A stretch of 64,000 nt of DNA from Pedobacter sandarakinus (GTDB lineage Bacteria; Bacteroidota; Bacteroidia; Sphingobacteriales; Sphingobacteriaceae), in assembly GCF_026240095.1 (NCBI RefSeq), contig NZ_JAPIVG010000003.1, forward strand, positions 62,001 through 126,000, read 5' to 3'. Below, piece by piece: positions 18,601-27,828 of this stretch. Both the position numbers and the translations under genes were made by a program. Under the pieces are notes generated by a model. That model saw nothing but the letters and a program-made list of their open reading frames with translations, was not told the DNA's origin and made no database searches. Positions within the stretch are counted from its first letter, which is position 1, and every line of letters begins with the position of its first letter.

Positions 18601-19179
18601 ATGAGAATATTTGCGGAAACAAAGAGGTTAATTATTAGAGAAATTGTTCCCGAAGACATTGATGGAATGTTTGAGTTGGATGCTGATCCAGAAGTTCACA
18701 AGTACCTGGGTGCAAAACCCTTTATCAGCAAGGATCAAAGTTTGGATATGATAACATCTATTCGACAACAGTACATTGAACACGGAATAGGACGTTGGGC
18801 AATCATACACAAAGAAACAAATCAATTTGCAGGCTGGTCGGGCTTAAAATTTGTAACTGAATTAACCAACAAACATCAAAATTATTATGATCTCGGTTAC
18901 AGATTGTTAAAAAGATTTTGGGGAAAAGGCATTGCAACAGAAGCAGGGGAACTTGCAATACACTATGCCTTTAACAAATTGAAAACGACCGATGTTTATG
19001 CAATGGCGGATGGTGAGAACAAGGCTTCGAATAAGATATTAACTAAGCTAGGTTTAAGGAAGATAGAAGAGTTTGACTTGGCTGGTATCAACCATAATTG
19101 GTATAGGATGGGATTAACAGATTATCAATCTATAAATAAGCTTGATAACCCTAAGCTTGATATATCCGGGCACGAATAA
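18601..19179 (+). CDS. GNAT-family N-acetyltransferase (RimJ/RimL-like)
   Basis: 192 residues with an N-terminal TKRLIIREIVPEDIDGMFELD, the acyl-CoA loop RFWGKGIATEAGELAIHYAF (about residues 106-125), and ENKASNKILTKLGLRKIEEF. This is the layout of the ribosomal-protein-acetylating RimJ/L group, although most members have other substrates. It is the last recognisable gene of the + strand accessory region. Confidence 0.85.
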   Translation: MRIFAETKRLIIREIVPEDIDGMFELDADPEVHKYLGAKPFISKDQSLDMITSIRQQYIEHGIGRWAIIHKETNQFAGWSGLKFVTELTNKHQNYYDLGYRLLKRFWGKGIATEAGELAIHYAFNKLKTTDVYAMADGENKASNKILTKLGLRKIEEFDLAGINHNWYRMGLTDYQSINKLDNPKLDISGHE

Positions 19180-19452
19180 CAATGATTAATTTGTTATATG
19201 TGGTATGAAAGAAGATCGAACTGTTTAATTATGATAAAACATACAATCCGCTGCGTTAATGCACTAATCCTCCTCCGCTGCATAAAGCCAATCCTAGAGG
19301 AAAAAATTAATTTAAAAGATCAAATGCATTTCGCTTTTTATGCCATTAAGACGAACACCATTATCCCCGAAGATCATACTTTGCCATCCGCACTAAGATT
19401 ATCTGAGTAAATTGCTCTGATATACCCGTGTATTATCAGTCTCAAAGGATTA

Positions 19453-19818
19453 TTAAGAAAGCCACAATTTTTCCTCACGTTTTACCAACAGATATTCCTC
19501 AGCATTGAGCTCGAGGTATCCATATTCATAGCAAAATTTATAATTGGCTCCCGTTTGTGTTTGGTAAGTATGGGTAAAATAATCAAAATTTAAACCTGCG
19601 CTCAACAACTTTCTTTTAGAAATTTTTACTTTTCCATCTGGATTAAGCTTCGATAAAAGTGTACGATTCTTTTTCAGAATTAAGTTAATCCTTTTAAAAA
19701 CCAGGCTGTCCTGACTTTTTAAGCGGTTATTGTAGCTATTCCTGCACCCATCATCACAAAATTTTTTATCGGCCCGACCCCTCAATGGTCCGCCGCAATC
19801 TAAACAAATGCGTTCCAT
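19453..19818 (-). CDS. Small zinc-finger protein of unknown function
   Basis: 121 residues. The N-terminus has a four-Cys zinc knuckle: CLDCGGPLRGRADKKFC, then CRNSY, of the DUF2116 or treble-clef type. A basic middle (RINLILKKNRTLLSKLNPDGKVKISKRK) suggests nucleic-acid binding, and the C-terminus is YGYLELNAEEYLLVKREEKL. Similar short proteins are conserved across Bacteroidota. It is divergent from ssb, with which it shares a 224-base upstream region. Confidence 0.72.
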   Translation of the reverse strand: MERICLDCGGPLRGRADKKFCDDGCRNSYNNRLKSQDSLVFKRINLILKKNRTLLSKLNPDGKVKISKRKLLSAGLNFDYFTHTYQTQTGANYKFCYEYGYLELNAEEYLLVKREEKLWLS

Positions 19819-20042
19819 AATAATTAATTTTATATTATGGGATGATGGGTAAAACTAGTAAAAAAATTAACTCACGCGAAACCTCGCAGCTGGTTTTCAA
19901 AGTTTATCCGTTTTTAAACGTTTATAATCGACTATAATTATTTATCCTTGGGATATATTTTCTCCGACCCTGCACCTTTGTTCTGTCGGCAGTCGCGGTG
20001 ATTGCTGTTCGTTAAACTAAAGAAACTTAAATTTTAAACGTT

Positions 20043-20387
20043 ATGGAAAGTGCAATTAACAAAGTGGTATTGAGCGGTTTCGCTGGAGCAGATGCAGAAT
20101 TAAAAAACCTATCAGGAAATCAGCGCATAGCAAAGGTGAGCTTGGCTGTAAACGAATTTTATAAAACAACTTCTGGAGAAGAAGTGAAAAAAACACAGTG
20201 GTTTACCTTAACCTTTTGGAATGATAAAGCAGACCTGGCTGCTGCACAAATTAAAAAAGGTACGCATTTCGCAATAGAGGGAAAGTTATTATCAGGTTCG
20301 TATGTGGCAAAAGATGGTTCAAAAAGATATACAACTGATATTGTTGTAAATGAAGTTTCTATTAAAGAGGTTGAGCTCAGCAATTAA
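20043..20387 (+). CDS. ssb: Single-stranded DNA-binding protein, short form
   Basis: 114 residues: an OB fold only (NKVVLSGFAGADAELKNLSGNQRIAKVSLAVNEF, KKTQWFTLTFWNDKADLAAAQIKKGTHFAIEGKL). The acidic, Pro-rich tail that recruits partner proteins in replicative SSB is missing; it ends EVSIKEVELSN. It is therefore probably an accessory SSB, for example in competence or recombination, and not the essential one. A weak promoter-like CACCTTTG lies upstream. Confidence 0.85.
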   Translation: MESAINKVVLSGFAGADAELKNLSGNQRIAKVSLAVNEFYKTTSGEEVKKTQWFTLTFWNDKADLAAAQIKKGTHFAIEGKLLSGSYVAKDGSKRYTTDIVVNEVSIKEVELSN

Positions 20388-20496
20388 AACCTTTCTCAGC
20401 TACACAATTGCAGTATCAAGAACAGAAGATTTAGTCATAACCTGAAGATAGCCTTCAGCGTTAACAATCCGGGATATAGATCAATTGTGTAGCTTG

Positions 20497-22572
20497 TTAA
20501 AGTCTAATAGATGTGCCTAGGTAGAAGTTTCTTCCTGGCGCTGCATTATAATATCTCCCTCCAACTGCGTTTAGATCGTTACCTAGGCTGTAGTTTTCAT
20601 CGAGCAGGTTGTTAATGCCAAAAAATAACTCCAATTTAGATTTTTTGATCTTCAAATCTCTTATGCCAGATTTCATTGCAATAAGATTGTATCCCTTGGC
20701 AAAAGTGGTGTTCGCATCATTAAGTGGGAGAGAAGAGGTATAGTTATGTTGTGCGAAAAGATATATACCCTTTCTGAACTCAAAAGCCAAACTACTTACC
20801 AAAATCTGATCGGGTACGCCGGTTAATTTGTTATTGCTAAAATTGGCGTTGCCAATAGTATAATCGATAAAGTTAAAATGGTTATAGGTGAAGGTATTTC
20901 GGAGTTCGAGCCCTTGCAACAAGGATTGATTTCCTTTCAACAGCCATACAGCAGTTTCTAACTCTAAACCTTGCTGCCTAGTTGCTCCGGCATTAACAAA
21001 ATATTCTGTATCGTTAGCATTCAATCTCCTCACGATGGCACGATTGAGGTTAAATTGGAAAACACTTGCATTGGCATAAAATCTACGATTTATACTCTGA
21101 TATCGCAATCCAGCTTCATAATTCCAGCCAATCTCCGCTTGAAGATTATTATTTATAATTTGATCTGATGAGCGAACTTCGGCAACAGTAGGTGGTGAGT
21201 AACCCTTACTTACAGACCCTCTAATGGATAATTCTTTAGTTAATAGGTAAGATGCAGCTAACTTCGGCATCAATTCTGGATCAAATTTTCGTTTTCGAAG
21301 TGCAACTGAACTGGGAAAAAAACTTTCGTATTGATACTTATAAAAATTTAAGCTTCCTGATAATTCGACTAACAATTTGTTTCTGTAGTCGAAGTTTAAC
21401 CTTAAAAAAGCAAAATCCTGATCAGCAACTAGTATATCTTCTGCCTGCATTGGGCCGATGCTACCGGCGTTGTTATCGAAGTTTTTCACTTGGGTTTTGG
21501 TAGCACCATATTCCACACCTGCCTGACCATTGAATTTCATTGCTTCTTTTTGATGTTCGAAAGCTAGAAAGGTTCTGAAGCCAAGTGTGCGCTCGAAACG
21601 TTTTTCATAATTGGTAATAAATGGATTTTTAAAATCGGTATAGCTTCCGAACAGCGCTATAACATGCTTAAAGTTTTTCGAAATTTCATAATCGTTAGAC
21701 AAACCCACAAAAACCGTTTTATTGTAAATAGCCGCTTGCTGGGTCAGTGCACCTGGAAGCGTAGCGGTTGCTGGTCGGGCAAGTTTTGGATTTTGCTCCA
21801 ATTGCCCTAATGTTAATCCACCAGGTGTTTCATAATTTAAATCGCTATAAAAAGCCAGAAGTTTAAGTGTACTATTTTCAGCATACTTTAGTTGCTGGTT
21901 AGTTTGGAAATACTTCCTTCCCATTGCACTATTTTCTCGGTACCCACTGCTTTTTTGGTAGCCTTGCACAAAGCTGAAGCTGTAATTTTTAAATTGACGC
22001 TGGATGCTGGCGGTTTCATGTAAGAGACCATACGACCCACCCGTTAAGCTAGCCGAAAGCTTGTTCTGATTTGACGCTGTGGTGGAAATTAGCACTGCAC
22101 CACCAGTATTAGCACCAAATATGCTGGCTTCCGGACCTTTGTAAATCTCAATATCCTCAATAGCAATAGGATCCAATAGGTTAAGATAGGTATTCCCACC
22201 CGCATCGGTGAGTGGAAAGTCATCGAGATAGATTTTGATGTTCCGGATGCCAAATGGAGAACGCAATAAACTTCCTCTAAGAGACAAGCGATAACTGCCT
22301 GGAGAACGTTCTTCCATGCGCACACCAGCGCTACCGTTAAAAGTGCTCACTAAAGAGCTGTTAGGTTCATTTTTGAGGATGTTGCTATCAATTAACTTAA
22401 CAGCAGCTACCGATCGTAATATAGTTTGCGAATTGTAATAACCCCGAATGGTAACCTCGTTCAGTTTTTTTACAGAATCTGGTTGAATGGTTTGCGCAAA
22501 AGCAAGTTTAAAAAATAAAACGACGAGGATGGTAAGGGTTAATTTCAAGTGAAGAAGTTTTTTAGCAACCAA
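20497..22572 (-). CDS. TonB-dependent outer-membrane receptor
   Basis: 691 residues: signal peptide (LTILVVLFFKLAFAQ), plug domain (LNEVTIRGYYNSQTILRSVAAVKLI, then GVRMEERSPGSYRLSLRGSLLRS and DDFPLTDAGGNTYLNLLDP), and a 22-stranded barrel ending in an aromatic strand (RNFYLGTSIRL). No N-terminal carboxypeptidase-like domain is present, so it is not a SusC homologue; it looks like a siderophore or metal/vitamin receptor. The start is TTG at 22572 inside a hairpin; a second TTG at 22548 gives a clean signal peptide (MKLTLTILVV). It follows the sorbosone-type dehydrogenase by 51 bases, probably in one transcript. Confidence 0.88.
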   Translation of the reverse strand: MVAKKLLHLKLTLTILVVLFFKLAFAQTIQPDSVKKLNEVTIRGYYNSQTILRSVAAVKLIDSNILKNEPNSSLVSTFNGSAGVRMEERSPGSYRLSLRGSLLRSPFGIRNIKIYLDDFPLTDAGGNTYLNLLDPIAIEDIEIYKGPEASIFGANTGGAVLISTTASNQNKLSASLTGGSYGLLHETASIQRQFKNYSFSFVQGYQKSSGYRENSAMGRKYFQTNQQLKYAENSTLKLLAFYSDLNYETPGGLTLGQLEQNPKLARPATATLPGALTQQAAIYNKTVFVGLSNDYEISKNFKHVIALFGSYTDFKNPFITNYEKRFERTLGFRTFLAFEHQKEAMKFNGQAGVEYGATKTQVKNFDNNAGSIGPMQAEDILVADQDFAFLRLNFDYRNKLLVELSGSLNFYKYQYESFFPSSVALRKRKFDPELMPKLAASYLLTKELSIRGSVSKGYSPPTVAEVRSSDQIINNNLQAEIGWNYEAGLRYQSINRRFYANASVFQFNLNRAIVRRLNANDTEYFVNAGATRQQGLELETAVWLLKGNQSLLQGLELRNTFTYNHFNFIDYTIGNANFSNNKLTGVPDQILVSSLAFEFRKGIYLFAQHNYTSSLPLNDANTTFAKGYNLIAMKSGIRDLKIKKSKLELFFGINNLLDENYSLGNDLNAVGGRYYNAAPGRNFYLGTSIRL

Positions 22573-22612
22573 TGATGAGCAGCGAAATTAACTTATTCTG
22601 CTCATCATTGGT
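22568..22612 (-). promoter_or_regulatory. 15-bp perfect hairpin over the TonB receptor start
   Basis: ACCAATGATGAGCAG at 22568-22582 and CTGCTCATCATTGGT at 22598-22612 form a perfect 15-bp stem with a 15-base loop. The TTG start codon at 22572-22570 lies within the stem on the mRNA. No U-run follows, so it is not a typical terminator. Confidence 0.7.
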
Positions 22613-22623
22613 AATTGTATTAA

Positions 22624-23943
22624 TTATTTTGCAGCTACACGCCAAACAACACCACTTACATCATCAGCTACTAAAAGGGCGCCATCTGGTGTTAGCGTAA
22701 CGCCAACCGGCCTGCCATATACTTCGGCTTTGTCTTTATCGGCCACAAAACCAGTAAGGAAATCTTCTGGCTTGCCATTAAGTTTTCCATCTTTCATCGG
22801 TACAAAAAGAACTTTGTAACCAGCAATCGCTGATCTGTTCCAGGAGCCATGTTGTCCGACAAAAGCGCCACCTTGATATTTAGATGGAAACTTATCCGAT
22901 TTATAAAAAGCTAATCCTAATGATGCGGTGTGTGCACCTACGGCAACGTCTGGTACAATTGCTTGTTTAACCAGTGTTGGGTTTTTACCTTTTAGTCTCG
23001 GATCTTCATGTTGCCCGTAGTACGAATATGGCCACCCGTAAAATCCACCTTGTTTTACACTTGTGATATAATCTGGCACAAGATCATCTCCAAGTCCATC
23101 CCGCTCATTCACAGCTGTCCACAACATGTTAGTTCCAGGAGCCCAATCAATTCCAACTGGGTTCCGTAACCCGCTTGCATAAATTTTTTCACCAGTTCCA
23201 TCTGGATTAATTTCTAAAATAGAGGCTCTCCTTACTTCATTTTCCATTCCATTTTCGCCTACATTACTTCCAGAGCCTACTGTTACATATATTTTACTTT
23301 GATCTTTATTTGCAATTAAGTTTCTTGTCCAATGGTTATTATAACCGCCAGCAGGTAAACTTAAAATTTTCTTTCCTGTTGCCGTAATTTTAGTGTCGCC
23401 AGTTTTATATGGATATTGCCACAACCCATCTGTGTTTGCTACATAAAAAGAATTTCCGATAATGAGCATACCGTATGGTTGGTTCAAACCCGATAAAAAG
23501 GTTGTCGTTAACTCAGCTTTACCATCTTTGTCGGCATCGCGGTACAGCAGAATGCTATTTGCGCTTTGTCCGGCAACTTCAGATTTTGCCTTACCAGTTA
23601 CAACATTGGCCACCTGCTCGGTGGTACTTCTTTCCGAGTTAGATAGTACAATGAGCACATCGCCATTTGGGGCAATAATTGTATTTCTTGGACTTTTAAT
23701 GTTTGTGGCAAATCTTGTTACAGTAAAGCCTTCGGGCGCAATGGGTGTTTTATCTGCTGGCCAGCCAATAACTTTGCTAAATTTACTTTCTGAGGCGGTT
23801 GTGTCTGGTGCGGGTAAATTCACTTCCTGGTTAGCAGCGCTTATTGAAGAAGAATCCGCCTGTTGCTCTGAGGTTGATTTAGATTGACAACCAAACAAAA
23901 CGGCTGTAGAGAAGAGGGTGCTGTAAATAATTTTATTTTTCAT
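22624..23943 (-). CDS. PQQ-dependent sugar dehydrogenase / sorbosone dehydrogenase-like lipoprotein
   Basis: 439 residues with a lipobox (AVLFGC, Cys near residue 19) and a six-bladed beta-propeller of the soluble glucose/L-sorbosone dehydrogenase type. Landmarks are GFTVTRFATNIKSPRNTIIAPNG, LPAGGYNNHWTRNLI, GLRNPVGIDWAPGTN, GWPYSYYGQHEDPR and GQHGSWNRSAIAGYKV. The enzymes oxidise sugars in the periplasm with PQQ, but many Bacteroidota members have no proven PQQ supply. It is the first gene of a two-gene unit with the TonB receptor. Confidence 0.85.
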   Translation of the reverse strand: MKNKIIYSTLFSTAVLFGCQSKSTSEQQADSSSISAANQEVNLPAPDTTASESKFSKVIGWPADKTPIAPEGFTVTRFATNIKSPRNTIIAPNGDVLIVLSNSERSTTEQVANVVTGKAKSEVAGQSANSILLYRDADKDGKAELTTTFLSGLNQPYGMLIIGNSFYVANTDGLWQYPYKTGDTKITATGKKILSLPAGGYNNHWTRNLIANKDQSKIYVTVGSGSNVGENGMENEVRRASILEINPDGTGEKIYASGLRNPVGIDWAPGTNMLWTAVNERDGLGDDLVPDYITSVKQGGFYGWPYSYYGQHEDPRLKGKNPTLVKQAIVPDVAVGAHTASLGLAFYKSDKFPSKYQGGAFVGQHGSWNRSAIAGYKVLFVPMKDGKLNGKPEDFLTGFVADKDKAEVYGRPVGVTLTPDGALLVADDVSGVVWRVAAK

Positions 23944-24042
23944 ATTTGGAGATTTTCTAAGGCAAATTAATATAACATCGAAATGAAGGTGGATGTTTGA
24001 TTTGCCTGAGAATATTCGCTACATGACTAATAAAACAGCATG

Positions 24043-24603
24043 CTACTTAGTCGGATTTGTTAATGCTGAAAATAGTTGCTTAGTAATAGCCTCTTTATTC
24101 ATTGATATGGCGTAAAATTGCGGATCGGATTTTACCAGCAAATACTTGCCATCTGGTAATATGATTGCCGAGGTGCCGCAGGTGGTAATTTCATTGAACA
24201 AAATTTTCTTTAAAAATCCAGAATCTGTTTCAATTTCCAGTCCCTTAGATCTTACCGGACTGAAGCGTTCGCCAATTTCCCGGTATTGATAAATTGCAAC
24301 CATTGGGCGCTTCTTTCCCTTTTCAATTATATTTTGCTGCATGGTCCAGCGTACGTTGTTTAAAAAGGCAGCATTTTGGTTTTGGATTTCAATCCAACAA
24401 TTATCTTTATTGAAGTCGTACTTAATAATAATAGTGTCTTGCAATATTGCACGGTTATTTTGCCTGAGGTAGGTTTTAAGCGAATCGAATTGCGAATCGC
24501 TAAGCGTGCCCGCTTGGTAGCGGTTCTTTTCATCGGTGTATAGCTTAGGGGAACAACTATAAATAAGTAGACAAGCTAAAATAAACATGTAGCTTTTTTT
24601 CAT
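24043..24603 (-). CDS. Lipoprotein of unknown function
   Basis: 186 residues from the ATG at 24603 (MKKSYMFILACLLIYSCSP), which gives a proper lipobox; the longer frame from 24642 puts 13 polar residues before it. The mature part has DTIIIKYDFNKDNCWIEIQ and a C-terminal domain around GTSAIILPDGKYLLVKSDPQFYAIS. No family recognised. It is transcribed in the same direction as the dehydrogenase/TonB pair, which begins about 100 bases downstream of its stop. Confidence 0.68.
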   Translation of the reverse strand: MKKSYMFILACLLIYSCSPKLYTDEKNRYQAGTLSDSQFDSLKTYLRQNNRAILQDTIIIKYDFNKDNCWIEIQNQNAAFLNNVRWTMQQNIIEKGKKRPMVAIYQYREIGERFSPVRSKGLEIETDSGFLKKILFNEITTCGTSAIILPDGKYLLVKSDPQFYAISMNKEAITKQLFSALTNPTK

Positions 24604-24751
24604 ATTGTGAAATTGGGATGGTGAGGATTTTGCAAGCATCATTCGAAATTAGGTTTTTTCGGTTGGATAAAAAAATAACGCAAACCATAAATCACCTGCA
24701 ATGTTCCTTATTTCAATCGATTATTTTATCTTTAGGCGATTTTAAAAAAAG

Positions 24752-24777
24752 GGTTGGTTTGTTGCAATAAACCAGCC
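24752..24777 (+). promoter_or_regulatory. Hairpin in the isocitrate dehydrogenase leader
   Basis: GGTTGGTTT and AAACCAGCC pair over an 8-base loop with one G-U pair. A near-consensus -7 box TATCTTTA lies upstream at 24727-24734. The meaning is unknown; there is no T-run. Confidence 0.35.
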
Positions 24778-24795
24778 TTATAGTTAACCTTATAA

Positions 24796-27033
<2,238 letters not shown>

Positions 27034-27052
27034 GCTCAAATTATAATGGTAA

Positions 27053-27084
27053 AGCGCCCTTACTTTGGTTTGGGCGTTTTTTTT
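27053..27084 (+). terminator. Rho-independent terminator of icd
   Basis: GCGCCC and GGGCGT-type arms (AAGCGCCC/GGGCGTT) with a 12-base loop, followed by eight T. 20 bases after the icd stop. Confidence 0.85.
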
Positions 27085-27086
27085 AT

Positions 27087-27245
27087 GGCGCTGGGTTTTG
27101 CGTGAGGGATAGGAGTGATATCCTTTTTGTTTTAAGTGCACCTTAGTCCGTAAATATGGGCAGGGAAAAGTGCTGTGCCTGTAGCTGAAAACAAAAAGAT
27201 AAAACGGATAGCCCGACCCTTGCGCAGCTTGGGGCACGCCCAAAT
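27087..27245. repeat. Structured imperfect palindrome (REP/BIME-like or ncRNA)
   Basis: The two halves are complementary over most of their length: TGCGTGAGGGATAGG on the left faces CCCGACCCTTGCGCA on the right, and TCCTTTTTGTTTT (27121-27133) faces AAAACAAAAAGAT (27188-27200) with an asymmetric insert. No reading frame fits. I recall similar GGGATAGGAG/GATAGCCCGACCC sequences scattered in Bacteroidota genomes, but cannot verify that here; only one copy is in this window. Confidence 0.5.
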
Positions 27246-27314
27246 TTTTATGATGAACAGAAAACCTTATCAATGGTAACTTGTTATCTTGACATAAATA
27301 ATTAGAAAATCATC

Positions 27315-27722
27315 ATGGAAAATAACGAAAATAAAGGATCGAAAGATAAAGTGCACAGCACAACTGAAAACCCTGAAATTAATAAGGAGAATTTAGCCTA
27401 CGATGAGGTTAAGGGGAGTTACGAACTTGATGTGAAAAGTGAGGAAAAGGATTATGACCACCCAATGGGTTATGAAACGGTAGCTGCGGGTGCTAAAGAT
27501 GATGATTCTACTTATGATGAGGCTAACCCTTACGTGGGCGACGAATATGCCCGTGACGAGGCTGTAGCTGAAGATAATTTGGAGGAATTAGGCATGCACG
27601 TAGACAATGGTGAAAGTGTAAAACTGAACCCGGAAGATGAGATTTTAGCCCGTACACCTGAAGATGACCGTGATGATTTAGATGAGGAAGGTTACCCTAT
27701 TAATGATGAAGAAACCAAGTAG
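27315..27722 (+). CDS. Highly acidic disordered protein of unknown function
   Basis: 135 residues, rich in Asp and Glu with almost no hydrophobic core (DEANPYVGDEYARDEAVAEDNLEELG, EDDRDDLDEEGYPINDEETK). No signal peptide or domain is visible. Such acidic small proteins are often stress-related in this group, but no function is assigned. It lies alone between the structured repeat and a terminator shared with dnaX. Confidence 0.6.
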   Translation: MENNENKGSKDKVHSTTENPEINKENLAYDEVKGSYELDVKSEEKDYDHPMGYETVAAGAKDDDSTYDEANPYVGDEYARDEAVAEDNLEELGMHVDNGESVKLNPEDEILARTPEDDRDDLDEEGYPINDEETK

Positions 27723-27753
27723 ATTGGTAGACTGAATTATTATAGACTGGATA

Positions 27754-27772
27754 AAATCCGTTCTTCGGATTT
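27754..27772 (-). terminator. Putative dnaX terminator
   Basis: AAATCCG and CGGATTT form a 7-bp stem with a 5-base loop. Read on the minus strand it is followed by TTTTATC. It is 55 bases past the dnaX stop. Confidence 0.5.
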
Positions 27773-27777
27773 GAAGT

Positions 27778-27828
27778 AGTGATTGATGTGCTGCCCCCCA
27801 CGGCGGCTGCATTAATCACTATTTTTTT
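27778..27828 (+). terminator. Terminator of the acidic-protein gene, overlapping the dnaX end
   Basis: AGTGATT and AATCACT close a longer interrupted stem (ATG/CAT, GCC/GGC inside), followed by A and seven T at 27822-27828. It overlaps the dnaX stop codon on the other strand. Confidence 0.7.

Noticed and set aside
19198..19410. A 70-codon frame on the + strand
   Set aside because: No signal, domain or start context, and odd composition (many Cys, Ile, His); more likely chance.
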